Shown in pieces: positions 40,775 to 48,024 of a stretch of 64,000 nt of DNA (its first letter is position 1; the number at the start of each line of letters is the position of its first letter). Origin of the DNA: Pedomonas mirosovicensis (GTDB lineage: Bacteria > Pseudomonadota > Alphaproteobacteria > Sphingomonadales > Sphingomonadaceae); assembly GCF_022569295.1 (NCBI RefSeq), contig NZ_JAKFIA010000002.1:410001-474000 (forward strand). The letters run 5' to 3'. The position numbers and the translations under genes were made by a program. The notes under the pieces are model-generated. The model was not told where the DNA came from and searched no databases. It was given only the letters and a program-made list of their open reading frames with translations.

Positions 40775-42751
40775 CTATGAGGAAGCCAGTTCGGGGCCGA
40801 GCGCCTCAAAGAGCGGTTCGAGCCACTGCTTGTAAGGGCGCCACTGGCCCACGCCATCACGGTTGATCGGACGGCGAACCTGCTCCGAGCTCGCAGTCCG
40901 CACTGCACGCTTGTTGCGGTGAAAGTCAAGGCAGGCGGGCTCAAACTCAAGTCTCAGAAAGTCGAGCATCCGGCGCACCTGCGCCTCGGTGTCCGCGATC
41001 AGCTCCTCATGCTGCACGCGCAAGATCTTGCCGGGCAGCACCTTGTCCCAGTGCGCCATCAGATCGACATAGCCACGGTAATAGGCGCCGATGTCGCTGA
41101 GGTCATAAGAGAAGTTTTGCCCTTCGGCAAAGAGCTGGCGATAGCAGGAGAAGCAGCAATCAAGTGGGTCGCGCCGCGCATCGATGATTTTCGCATTGGG
41201 CAGGATCAGTTGGATCAGGCCAATGTGCCGGAAGTTGTTGGGCATCTTGTCAGTGAAAAATGGCGCACCCTGCCGGAAAACCTGCGTCTCACGCAGGAAA
41301 CGCTTGCCGAGCTCCCGTGTTTGCCGAGCATCAAGGTCGGCCAGAACGTCGGGATAGCGTGGGCCCTTCCCGTTTTTGCGGGTGCCGCCCAGTTCCTGCG
41401 CGAAGGCCATGATATTGGGCAGCTCCAGCGTACCGTCTATCTGGCTGTGCGATGCCAATATCTGCTCGATCAGGGTCGATCCGGCACGCGGAAGGCCGAC
41501 GATGAAAATTGGGTCAGGGGAGGAAGCGCCATGATCCTGGCGCTCGGCAAAGAAGTCGGCCGTGAGCAGTGATTTTTGCAGGTCGAAGGCGCGCTGCATG
41601 CCCTCGGCCTCATAATCCAGCTCGGCACGCTTGCCCGCATTGCCAATCTGGTAATGGGTAAATGCGGCTTCGTGGTCCTTGCGGCCTTCAAATGCCTTGC
41701 CGAGCGCAAAGGCCAGCCGGTAGCGATCAGGCGGCGCGGTCTCGGGAGAGGCCAGCATGGCCTGCATCGTCTCAATCTCATCATCAGTGAAATGGTAGGT
41801 TTTGAGATTGGCCAGGCTCCACCATGCATCCCCCAGATCGGGGCGCAATTGGCTCGCGAGACGATAGGACTCGATAGCTGCGCCTTGCTGACCAATGGTT
41901 TTTTGGGCATGGCCCCGCATCAGCGCATTAGCAGGGGCACTGCGATGCTCGGCGATCAGTTGGTCATAGACTGCAATCGCATCCTCGTTGCGGCCGACAG
42001 CCGCCAGCGCATCCGCGCGCAGCGACCGCGCCGCGCCGCTCTCCGGCCGGGCGGCACAGGCGATCTCCGCAGCCTCAAGCGCGCTGGCGAATTTCTGCCG
42101 TTGCAGCAGGACGCGTACATGGTCGAGCCGGGCACCGAAATGGCTAGGGTCAAAAACGAGCGCACTTTCGAGCAAATAGTCGGCATCGTCCAGAACGCGC
42201 ATATGCAACCCAATGCGCGCGAGCAGGCGCATGGCCTCCACATTGCGCTTGTCACGCTGGAGAATATTGCGACAGAGCTTCTCTGCCTGATCGAGTTCAC
42301 CATCATGAATCATAACGGCAATGGCCCGAAGAGGCGGCGCCATGGCCGATAGTGCCGCGATTTCCTCGTCCGCTTCGCGAATGAGGGCGGAGTCATTCAT
42401 TGACGCGCCCAGTTCTCTCAGCGCACGCCAACTTGCCAGCAGGGCTGGATTGGCCTGAACGGCGCGCCCAAACGCATTGATGGCGGCGAGAACCTCCCCC
42501 TTGGCAAGGAAGCAATGCCCGCGTTCCTGCCAATCATGGCCATAGCCAGGGCGAAGCATAGATAGCCGCTCGAGCGTTGCTAATGCAGCGTCAGGCTGTT
42601 GCATGTAACGCTGGGTGACAGCAAGGAGATAGAACGCGTCCTTGTTGTCCGGAGCCTTGGCGATCAGGCGTTCGAGCAGATCGCGTGCAGTGCCAAGCTG
42701 TCCCTGTTGCAGGGCGGCTTTTGCTTGGTCCAGACTATCGGCGGTGTTCAT
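40775..42751 (-). CDS. TPR-repeat sulfotransferase 1
   Basis: A 658-residue protein. Residues about 1-360 contain tandem TPR-like repeats (LDQAKAALQQGQLGTARDLL; NANALMRGHAQKTIGQQGAA-type units). About 410-650 is a PAPS-dependent sulfotransferase domain: the 5'-phosphosulfate loop GLPRAGSTLIEQI (419-431) and the 3'-phosphate region NAKIIDARRDPLDCCFSCYR. ATG 42751 follows GGAG; the longer frame to 42910 overlaps the receptor gene and has no TPR character. There is no signal peptide, so it is cytosolic. It lies 58 bp downstream of TBDR4 in one operon. A paralogue lies at 57076, also next to a TBDR. The acceptor is unknown; TPRs may hold a protein or peptide substrate. Confidence 0.9.
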   Translation of the reverse strand: MNTADSLDQAKAALQQGQLGTARDLLERLIAKAPDNKDAFYLLAVTQRYMQQPDAALATLERLSMLRPGYGHDWQERGHCFLAKGEVLAAINAFGRAVQANPALLASWRALRELGASMNDSALIREADEEIAALSAMAPPLRAIAVMIHDGELDQAEKLCRNILQRDKRNVEAMRLLARIGLHMRVLDDADYLLESALVFDPSHFGARLDHVRVLLQRQKFASALEAAEIACAARPESGAARSLRADALAAVGRNEDAIAVYDQLIAEHRSAPANALMRGHAQKTIGQQGAAIESYRLASQLRPDLGDAWWSLANLKTYHFTDDEIETMQAMLASPETAPPDRYRLAFALGKAFEGRKDHEAAFTHYQIGNAGKRAELDYEAEGMQRAFDLQKSLLTADFFAERQDHGASSPDPIFIVGLPRAGSTLIEQILASHSQIDGTLELPNIMAFAQELGGTRKNGKGPRYPDVLADLDARQTRELGKRFLRETQVFRQGAPFFTDKMPNNFRHIGLIQLILPNAKIIDARRDPLDCCFSCYRQLFAEGQNFSYDLSDIGAYYRGYVDLMAHWDKVLPGKILRVQHEELIADTEAQVRRMLDFLRLEFEPACLDFHRNKRAVRTASSEQVRRPINRDGVGQWRPYKQWLEPLFEALGPELASS

Positions 42752-42809
42752 TGTCGCTCCGGCGATGAGAGGGCGGAGCGGGCAGGCAGCCCGCCCCGCG
42801 CAGGCCGCA

Positions 42810-45215
42810 TCAATAGCGGTAGGATACGCGCAGACCGATTGTCTGCGGCCGATTGGTGGTGATACGCGGAATATCATCCTGGGTGTTGTAGAAGAGTTCC
42901 GCGCGCTCATCCGTCAGGTTTTGAACGTACAACTCTGCCTGCCAGCTCTGGTAGGTGGCGCCTAGGGAGGCGTCGAAAATGGCATAGCTGTCCTGCTTGC
43001 GGCGCTCCTCCGCTACCAGGGAACTGTGGGACGTGCTGGCATATCGTCCGCCCATCTGGATAAAGCCATCCACATCATTGGAGAGTGCGCGGGTATAGCG
43101 CGCCCGCAAGTTGGCCTGGAACTTCGGCGTCAGTGGCAATTGGCTGCCCACGGGGGCCAGCGTGATGACGTTGGAGCTGGTGTCGGTGAGCTTTGCGTCG
43201 TTATAGGACAGCGCACCCGAGATTATCAGCTCAGGCGTTGCAGCAAACTCGAAATCACCCTCGAATCCCTTGATCTCGCCATTGGCGGCGTTGTCGATGA
43301 AGGTCAGGATGCTGATATTTGCCGGATCGAAGCGCGATACCTGAATGTTGTTCCATTCGATATAGTAGAACGCGCCATTGAAGCGTAGCCGATTATCAAA
43401 CAAGGTCGTCTTGAAGCCAAGCTCCCAGTTATTGACATTATCTGACTTGTAAAAAACCGGGATCACAAAGTCCGGGAAAGCGCCGCTCGCGCGTGCCTGT
43501 GTGCCGCCTGCGCGGTTGAAGCCGCCAGGGCGATAACCTTCCGAGTATGTGCCGTAGAACAGCAGGTCGCGATTGGGTGTCACCGTCAGTGTGATCTTCG
43601 GGATTACGTCGCGTTGATGGCGGGGGCCGCCGTTCTCGCCAAAGGTAACGTCGAAGTTGTTGCCGCCCAGAACGTCCGGGTCCTGCGTGCCGAAGTTGGA
43701 CGATCCGTAGAAGTCCAGCTTCAGGTCGTAATAGCGAAGCCCGCCGGTAATTGCGACGAGGTCCGGAACAATGTCAAACGTCGCTTCGCCAAAAAGGGCA
43801 ATTTGCTCGTTCTTGCGCGTGATGTCGTTGAAGAAAGTAATGGGCGTTTCACGAACGTCGTCGTTAATGCTCCGCGCGTCCGGCAGTGGTGGCCGACTGA
43901 CAAAGCCCAGATCGGTGGTTGCCATATACAGGAAGTTATCCTGCGTTTCGATTTTCAGCCAATCGTAATAGGCGCCGGCGGTGAAGCGGAAACGCTCTTC
44001 CTGCGGCGAGCTGACGCGCAGCTCATTGGTGAAACGCTTGTTGGTCTGTACGCCTTGGAAGCCTTTAACCGGGGTTAGGCAGGTACGCACGCCATCATAA
44101 CGGCAAGTGTAGAAGGCGATGTATGCGCCCGAGTTGTTGTAACCGGTGTAATCAACCGATTGCTCGACTTCGCGATCGAGGTAAGAGCCGGTATAGATAA
44201 TATCAAGCGCGCCCAGGCGCCCCTCGATCGTTGCCGATGTTTGACTGAACTCATCATCCAGGTAGTCGGGGAAAAAGCGGTTTACCTCAAGATCGCCCAC
44301 GGTCGGATCGTAGTCGAACACGCCATCGGCATCGAGCTTCTGGCGCATGTGCTGCACCAAAACCGACCAGTCGCTATCGATCTCGTATTTGGCGGAAAAG
44401 CGCGCGCCCTGGTAGACAGCGTCGTTGAAGTTGTCCTGCACTAAGGCTGCATTATCCGCGCTTTCAAATGTTGTACCCTCGGGCAGGACTTCGGCGCCGG
44501 CATTGGCATTGATGATGTCGCGATCCGGCGTAAAAATGCCTCGAACATTATCAATGTAGCCGCCGCGATTGTCGTTATAGAAGGTAGCGCGGACGGCCAG
44601 ACGATCAGTGACAGGAACGTTCACGAAGCCTTCGAGCGAGTTTGACATCTCGCCATGCTTGGTAAAAGAAACCGTGCCGGTGAGGCTCGCGTCGAATTTC
44701 CCCAGCTGCGGCTTGTTGGTGATCAAACGAACGGTCCCGGCCTGCGAGCTGTCGCCAAATAGCGTGCCTTGCGGCCCAGGCAGCACCTCAATCCGCTCCA
44801 TGTCGGTGATGTAAACGTCCAGATTACGGCCGGGAATGGTAACCGGCTGCTCATCGAGATAAAGCGCCACATTGGGGAAGGATCCATTGGCGCCAGCCAG
44901 ATAGACGGCCGCGCCATCGGTAGTGAGGCCGCGAATATAGATTTCATTCTGCCCCGGGCCGCGTCCACCTGAACGAACATTGGCCAGGTTGCTCACATAA
45001 TCATCGAAATTCTGAATATGCATCTGCTGCAGGGCCTTGTCGCCCATCGCCATAATGGCGAGAGGGACGTCCTGCATGTTTTGTTTGGTTTTGGTGGCGG
45101 TGACGACCAGGTCTGCCAGGCCATTTTCCGCGGCTGGCACGCTTTGGGAGAATGCTGGCGCTGAAAGACAAATAGCAACAGTGAGCGCGGACGCGCTCGA
45201 GAAAAAACCGGTCAT
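42810..45215 (-). CDS. TonB-dependent receptor (TBDR4), paired with TPR-sulfotransferase 1
   Basis: An 801-residue receptor starting MTGFFSSASALTVAICLSAP, with AAAGGGGGA before ATG 45215. It has a TonB box DLVVTATKTKQNMQDVPLAI and a plug with IEVLPGPQGTLFGDSSQAGT. The barrel ends TIGLRVSYRY. There is no STN domain. It is clearly related to TBDR6: both share QDVPL, LDxQPxT, PGPQGTL-type strings, ITNKP and YIDNVR. The operon partner is TPR-sulfotransferase 1. About 400 bp separate it from the upstream avidin-like gene and its terminator. It should import a ligand too large for porins; the ligand is unknown. Confidence 0.93.
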   Translation of the reverse strand: MTGFFSSASALTVAICLSAPAFSQSVPAAENGLADLVVTATKTKQNMQDVPLAIMAMGDKALQQMHIQNFDDYVSNLANVRSGGRGPGQNEIYIRGLTTDGAAVYLAGANGSFPNVALYLDEQPVTIPGRNLDVYITDMERIEVLPGPQGTLFGDSSQAGTVRLITNKPQLGKFDASLTGTVSFTKHGEMSNSLEGFVNVPVTDRLAVRATFYNDNRGGYIDNVRGIFTPDRDIINANAGAEVLPEGTTFESADNAALVQDNFNDAVYQGARFSAKYEIDSDWSVLVQHMRQKLDADGVFDYDPTVGDLEVNRFFPDYLDDEFSQTSATIEGRLGALDIIYTGSYLDREVEQSVDYTGYNNSGAYIAFYTCRYDGVRTCLTPVKGFQGVQTNKRFTNELRVSSPQEERFRFTAGAYYDWLKIETQDNFLYMATTDLGFVSRPPLPDARSINDDVRETPITFFNDITRKNEQIALFGEATFDIVPDLVAITGGLRYYDLKLDFYGSSNFGTQDPDVLGGNNFDVTFGENGGPRHQRDVIPKITLTVTPNRDLLFYGTYSEGYRPGGFNRAGGTQARASGAFPDFVIPVFYKSDNVNNWELGFKTTLFDNRLRFNGAFYYIEWNNIQVSRFDPANISILTFIDNAANGEIKGFEGDFEFAATPELIISGALSYNDAKLTDTSSNVITLAPVGSQLPLTPKFQANLRARYTRALSNDVDGFIQMGGRYASTSHSSLVAEERRKQDSYAIFDASLGATYQSWQAELYVQNLTDERAELFYNTQDDIPRITTNRPQTIGLRVSYRY

Positions 45216-45551
45216 GTTTCCCCCTTTAAGTGAAGGAGTGGATTGTTGGGCAGGCGCAAAAAGCGCCCTGCGGAACCGGCGCCATCGCGAAGCGACGGCA
45301 AAGCAGAAAGACTGCACCGGACGAAAGAGGCCAATGCTGCGGCCCCTTGAAAACAGGGACAGCGTGTAACCGTTTAATTTCGCTATGCCAACCGTATGGG
45401 CGGAAAATCGGGGTCATGCCAGCTTGATGTGTGGCATAATTATCACAATTTATTTGAGAGAATTAATTGATTTGCCGCTGCAAAAGTGGTGCGGGCAGGC
45501 GCCCCAAGCCTGATCGATACTGATGCCATGGTGCTACGCGATCATGAAAAA
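45216..45551 (-). promoter_or_regulatory. Long leader/promoter region of TBDR4
   Basis: A 336-bp gene-free stretch between the avidin-like terminator and the TBDR4 start. The AT-rich part (45430-45475, with ATAATTAT) is the likely promoter, leaving a leader of roughly 200 nt. That leader contains GCCATCGC/GCGACGGC (45286-45304), a hairpin with one mismatch. No small ORF with a good ribosome site was found. Confidence 0.4.
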
Positions 45552-45573
45552 AAGCGCCCCGAAAAGGGCGCTT
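45552..45573 (-). terminator. Intrinsic terminator of the pepsin-avidin operon
   Basis: AAGCGCCC (45552-45559) pairs with GGGCGCTT (45566-45573). On the minus strand the stem runs into seven Ts. A second small hairpin, CCAGCT/AGCTGG at 45582-45597, lies between the stop codon (45614) and this terminator. Confidence 0.9.
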
Positions 45574-45613
45574 ATATTGCTCCAGCTGCAAAGCTGGCAG
45601 TGACCAGTGATTA

Positions 45614-46396
45614 TCAATTTCTTGTGAAGGTTTTCGACGAAACCTGAGTTTGAACGTAGGTGGCATTGGCTGCTGTTGGCTGGGATTGCAAATCCAGAAG
45701 AGTCAAGACCCCGGTCTGCAGGTTGAGAGTGCCGCCGAAGGCAACTGCTGGGCCGCTGGTGCCCATCAAGGCCGTAATTGCGACGGACTGCAGGGTCAGG
45801 CCATTGGATGCGGCATTGATATCGGTCACGCCTTGAATTTCGCAGACGACGCCGCCGATGATCGCCTTGCCCCGAACCCAGCCAAACTCCCCATTGGTGT
45901 AAGGCGTAACATTGGTGATGAGCAGGCCCGTGCCGTCGTTTGCCGACCAACTGCCGACCATGGGATCTGCCAGAGAGGCATCTTCCTGCACTGTGACGGT
46001 TGCCGGGCTGCGTTCATCTGAAACGCGCGTATAGATAAGTTTGTCAATATAAGTTCCGGCCGTTGCCAAACCGGGAAAGTCGGTTGAGGCGACCATTGCA
46101 TGGGCAAGCACAAGGCTTTCGGCATTATTTTCAATGCTGATCTGCCCGCTCAGGCCAGATACCCAGTGCCAACTGTTATCGCCTTGCCCGCCCGTAATCG
46201 AGTGCCACTCAATGGCGAGCGCCACGGCCTGCCCGGCATTGGTGGTCGGCTCGGCTGAGGTTTGGTAGCCGATGACCGCATAGGTGCCGGTCGATCCTGT
46301 TGTTGATGAATAGGTCCCAATCACCAGGTTCGTATTCAGCTGCGCGAGCTGCATTTTCGAGCCGTATTCATTTACCCATGTGCCGGCAAGTGTCAT
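45614..46396 (-). CDS. Tandem avidin-like protein
   Basis: A 260-residue protein without a signal peptide. ATG 46396 follows GGAG at 7 bp; an ATG 12 bp upstream is possible. Residues about 2-125 match the avidin/streptavidin fold: LAGTWVNEYGSKMQL, GTYSSTTGSTGTY, ALAIEWHS, SWHWVSGLSG and a final KLIYTRV. Asn and Ser of the first strand, the Tyr/Ser of GTYSS and two Trp positions of the biotin pocket are present, but the late Asp of streptavidin is not clearly aligned. Residues about 130-260 look like a degenerate second barrel (GSWSANDGTGLLITNV ... AFGGTLNLQTG ... KTFTR). It is downstream of a pepsin-like gene by 60 bp. Biotin binding is plausible but unproven. Confidence 0.78.
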   Translation of the reverse strand: MTLAGTWVNEYGSKMQLAQLNTNLVIGTYSSTTGSTGTYAVIGYQTSAEPTTNAGQAVALAIEWHSITGGQGDNSWHWVSGLSGQISIENNAESLVLAHAMVASTDFPGLATAGTYIDKLIYTRVSDERSPATVTVQEDASLADPMVGSWSANDGTGLLITNVTPYTNGEFGWVRGKAIIGGVVCEIQGVTDINAASNGLTLQSVAITALMGTSGPAVAFGGTLNLQTGVLTLLDLQSQPTAANATYVQTQVSSKTFTRN

Positions 46397-46456
46397 TGTA
46401 AGCTCCATCCCATAGGTTGATTGCGCTAGGAATCAGCTATTTCCAGCGTGGCGGGG

Positions 46457-47593
46457 CTATTTGGGCATGCCTCGACCCGGCGTGACTTCGCGCGGGCCAA
46501 GCTCTGGTATGGCTGACGGCTGCGTGATGATTTTCGGGCCGTTCACCTTGTTGAAGGCGTACATCCCAACTGGTGCCAGGGAGTAGACGCCGGGCGAGCA
46601 TTGTACGACGCGGTAGGTGAAGATTGTGTAGCAATATTCCATGAGGATGGAGCCAACCAGCACCAGATTGGTCAGTCCGAGTGGCTTGAATTGCGGAATC
46701 GTCTTGCCTTGGTCCGGTCCTGCCTGGATCGTGATATTATACAATGCGGGTGGCACGACAATCTGGCCGCCGCCAATGCCGAGCGTGACATCTGGCTGGC
46801 CAAGCTGCTGAATGAGCTGCAGCGTCTGATTCATGATGTCGTTGTCGCCTTTGAACTGAGACGAGCCGGAGTCGAGGCAGAACTGCACATTCTGCGCGAT
46901 AACCTTGCCGCCGACGGCATAGCTGTCCAGAGGCGTGGACCAAATATATTCAACACCCTCAAACGCCGTGTACGGCGTCCAGGGCATGTAAATGCCTTCC
47001 GAGGGAATGTACTGTGAGCTGTCAAATCCGCCGATCTGGCAGCTGCCAGTGCTACTGGCCCGATTCCAGTTAAAAGAGACATAAGGGTAGAGCGGCGAGA
47101 TCATGCCATTGTTCATGAGCGCTTCGACGATGAACGTCGTGCCGCCCTGGGCATAGGGACTGCCGGATGGGATACCGATGCCGCCGTCCCAATCGATCTG
47201 CGCGAACTGGGAACCGGAATAATCGGCTGAAAGATAGAAGGTAAGCGGCAGAGAAGTTTGCCCTGGGATAGCCATCACGTCACTGCCGGTCTCCACCTGC
47301 ATCGTACCCCAAGGGCCGAAGCTGAACGGAACCTGGATGCAGTCCACAAATCTGTAGCTGCTCGATTTCTCCCAGATAAACCGGCCGCCGCTATAGTGCT
47401 GGCAGCTGGTTGGCGAGCAGAGAGAAGAAGTGGACCACACTATGTTGGTGCCGGTGTCCATGGCGAATTTAAGCCTTTGGGGTGGCGTTCCCAAGGATGT
47501 TTCCGTGTACCAGGGACTGGCTCCGTTGTTTTGAAAAGGGCCCCGCTGCATCGGGAAGATAACCCCGGTGAGGGCAAGCGACGCATTGCTCAT
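46457..47593 (-). CDS. Pepsin-like (family A1) aspartic peptidase
   Basis: A 378-residue bilobal aspartic peptidase. The N lobe has WYTETSLGTPPQRLKFAMDTG, with catalytic Asp46 in DTGTN, and a CSPTSCQHYSGG loop resembling pepsin's first disulfide. IDWDGGIGIPSGSP matches the pepsin D-G-I-x-G-L strand. The C lobe has FCLDSGSS with Asp241, and LVLVGSILMEYCYTIF ... YSLAPVG matches the terminal pepsin strand. There is no signal peptide or obvious propeptide; ATG 47593 has AGGAG upstream. Bacterial A1 peptidases are rare compared with eukaryotic ones. It is first gene of a two-gene operon with the avidin-like protein and diverges from the MalT-type regulator. Confidence 0.85.
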   Translation of the reverse strand: MSNASLALTGVIFPMQRGPFQNNGASPWYTETSLGTPPQRLKFAMDTGTNIVWSTSSLCSPTSCQHYSGGRFIWEKSSSYRFVDCIQVPFSFGPWGTMQVETGSDVMAIPGQTSLPLTFYLSADYSGSQFAQIDWDGGIGIPSGSPYAQGGTTFIVEALMNNGMISPLYPYVSFNWNRASSTGSCQIGGFDSSQYIPSEGIYMPWTPYTAFEGVEYIWSTPLDSYAVGGKVIAQNVQFCLDSGSSQFKGDNDIMNQTLQLIQQLGQPDVTLGIGGGQIVVPPALYNITIQAGPDQGKTIPQFKPLGLTNLVLVGSILMEYCYTIFTYRVVQCSPGVYSLAPVGMYAFNKVNGPKIITQPSAIPELGPREVTPGRGMPK

Positions 47594-48024
47594 GACAGTC
47601 TCCTGCTTGGCTTCGGCTCCCTGCCGTCCTGAAAGCAACTGTCCTCAACTCAATGTACGCATCGTCGGGTATGTGGCGCGAGAGCGTCTTGTGGTCCGGT
47701 AATGCTCACCGATCGTGATGCGTGGTCAAAGTCATTTCGGCTTCGATGATCCTGCCTGTGCGGGTGGCGGGACTGCGGGCGCTTTTGCGGTCCTACCCGT
47801 TAGGGTGGAACCTCCTGGTGTATGCGGATGCCTGGCAGGCGCAGGAAGGGAGAGGTACGGGCGCCGCGAATGTTATCCCGTCCTTGAGTTTTAACCATTT
47901 CTTTGGGCTGAAGCCGTCGTTGGCCCCTGTCGACGGGAAGGCGGCTTGCACTCTGCGGTTGAACCGGCACTTGACAATTTGGCGGGCTCTGCCCCTCATT
48001 GTCCAATGGGGGTGTGGGATTACC
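47594..48024. promoter_or_regulatory. Divergent promoter region, pepsin-like gene and MalT-type regulator
   Basis: A 431-bp region. TTGACA at 47971-47976 with CTCATT 17 bp later is a weak plus-strand promoter for the regulator. The open frame continues upstream to 47722 but shows no homology, so the region is treated as non-coding. The promoter of the pepsin-like gene must lie in the left part; no clear box is visible. Confidence 0.4.

Noticed and set aside
47722-48024. 101-residue N-terminal extension of the MalT-type regulator
   Set aside because: No homology and no good ribosome site; family similarity begins right after ATG 48025.
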